Assembly: GCA_902497145.1 (NCBI GenBank)
Contig: CABVDR010000040.1
Location: 1-22,476 of the forward strand
Direction: 5' to 3'
Length of the DNA: 22,476 bases
DNA from: an uncultured Oscillospiraceae bacterium
Lineage (GTDB): Bacteria; Bacillota; Clostridia; Oscillospirales; Oscillospiraceae
Part shown: one piece after another, positions 21,945-22,476 of the stretch
Layout of the letters: the number at the start of each line of letters is the position of its first letter
How positions within the stretch are numbered: the first letter of the stretch is position 1
Position numbers and translations under genes: made by a program
The notes under the pieces: generated by a model
Told to the model about the DNA's origin: nothing
Seen by the model: only the letters and a program-made list of their open reading frames with translations
The model's database searches: none

Positions 21945-22476
21945 TCATCCCTTCATCATCTTTTTCAACGCCTGCTTGATGATCTGCTCCAGGGTCAGGC
22001 TGTCCAGGTCGATGCCCTTGAGGGCCACGTTGATCTCCCCCTGGGTGTAGCCCAGCACCGCCAGGGCGGCGCTGGCCTCGGAGAGCTTATTTTCGGGAAT
22101 AACGGTCACTCCGGTACCGCCGTAGGTCTCCCCTGCCCCGTTCACCGCCTGGCCCTTGGCCAGCTTGTCCTTCAGCTCCAGAATCACCCGCTGGGCGATC
22201 TTTTTGCCAATGCCCTGGGCGCAGGTGAGGGCCTTTTCGTCCCCGGTGATGATGCTGAGGGCCAAATTGGCCGGGGTGTTGGAGGACAGGATGGACAACG
22301 CTGCCTTGGGACCAACGCCGGAGACCGAGATGAGCTGCTGAAACAGGTTCAGCTCCTCCTGGGTGGCGAAGCCGTAGAGCTCCATGGCGTCCTCCCGGAC
22401 GTTTAGGTGTGTAAAGACCTTCCCCTTTTCACCCTTTTTCAGCGCAGACAGGGTATAGCTTGTGGTGCGGCAGGCG
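21945..22476 (-). CDS. ruvA: Holliday junction DNA-binding protein RuvA (5' end missing)
   Basis: RuvA tetramers clamp the Holliday junction and load RuvB. About 176 residues are present, and the N-terminal ~25 lie beyond the right edge. The coding frame continues upstream of the first in-window ATG (22385) through HLNVREDAMELYGF, the end of the OB-fold domain, so that ATG is internal. Two helix-hairpin-helix motifs follow: SVSGVGPKAALSIL and AQGIGKKIAQRVILELKDK. An acidic, variable linker (about GAGETYGGTG) precedes the C-terminal RuvB-binding domain (EASAALAVLGYTQGEINVAL). It is followed after 51 bases by the Imm26-like gene, not directly by ruvB. Confidence 0.96.
   Translation of the reverse strand, partial: ACRTTSYTLSALKKGEKGKVFTHLNVREDAMELYGFATQEELNLFQQLISVSGVGPKAALSILSSNTPANLALSIITGDEKALTCAQGIGKKIAQRVILELKDKLAKGQAVNGAGETYGGTGVTVIPENKLSEASAALAVLGYTQGEINVALKGIDLDSLTLEQIIKQALKKMMKG

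Noticed and set aside
21933..21945. AGCCGG-C-CCGGCT palindrome between ruvA and the Imm26-like gene as a terminator
   Set aside because: The dyad is only 6 bp with one central base and no U-tract, and it overlaps the ruvA stop codon. It is too weak to call.

Overview
The window looks like a chromosomal piece of a GC-rich, spore-former-related Clostridia genome, most likely Oscillospiraceae (Flavonifractor / Pseudoflavonifractor / Lawsonibacter type). The reasons are the strong GGAGG ribosome binding sites, the Firmicutes gene families present (TrmK-Nif3, TepA, a SigH-like sigma factor, YrvL, SdpI family) and the probable PPi-dependent phosphofructokinase. This taxonomic placement is inference from family content. 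No rRNA, tRNA, CRISPR array, transposase or integrase was seen. No gene-free stretch exceeds about 200 bases.

Layout. Positions 1-558 hold the 3' end of a plus-strand phosphofructokinase gene. It faces the rest of the window across a stacked, partly bidirectional terminator region (567-658). Everything after that is on the minus strand, so it reads from high to low coordinates. In transcription order within each unit: purB and an AI-2E-family permease gene (3399 to 663) follow a good promoter at 3477. A TepA/ClpP-like protease gene (4307-3597) has its own terminator. A tight ten-gene housekeeping run (14632 to 4471) comprises ddl, murF, an ABC-F ATPase, a YdcF-like protein, prfA, a small unknown protein, a HAD phosphatase, tsaC/sua5, coaE and an M18 aminopeptidase. 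The gaps in this run are 3-41 bases. trmK and nif3/yqfO overlap (16251-14759). A DUF1858 gene (16576-16373) has its own promoter and terminator. A membrane-anchored XRE regulator (17469-16630) has a 17-base palindrome upstream. A SigH-like sigma factor with a textbook -35/-10 promoter is followed by a four-CxxC zinc-ribbon protein (18600-17640).

The right end is the most unusual part. The ruvA-ruvB pair is interrupted by a 380-codon gene that carries an Imm26-like (polymorphic-toxin immunity) segment. The start of this gene and the start of ruvB share a 20-base direct repeat with one mismatch. ruvB is followed at short spacing by a TTG-initiated YrvL-like membrane protein and a short SdpI/YhfL-family membrane protein. 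The putative operon therefore combines DNA repair with three immunity- or stress-type membrane or cytosolic proteins. No cognate toxin is visible in the window.

The long open frames on the plus strand opposite the minus-strand genes are antisense shadows typical of GC-rich coding DNA and were not annotated.
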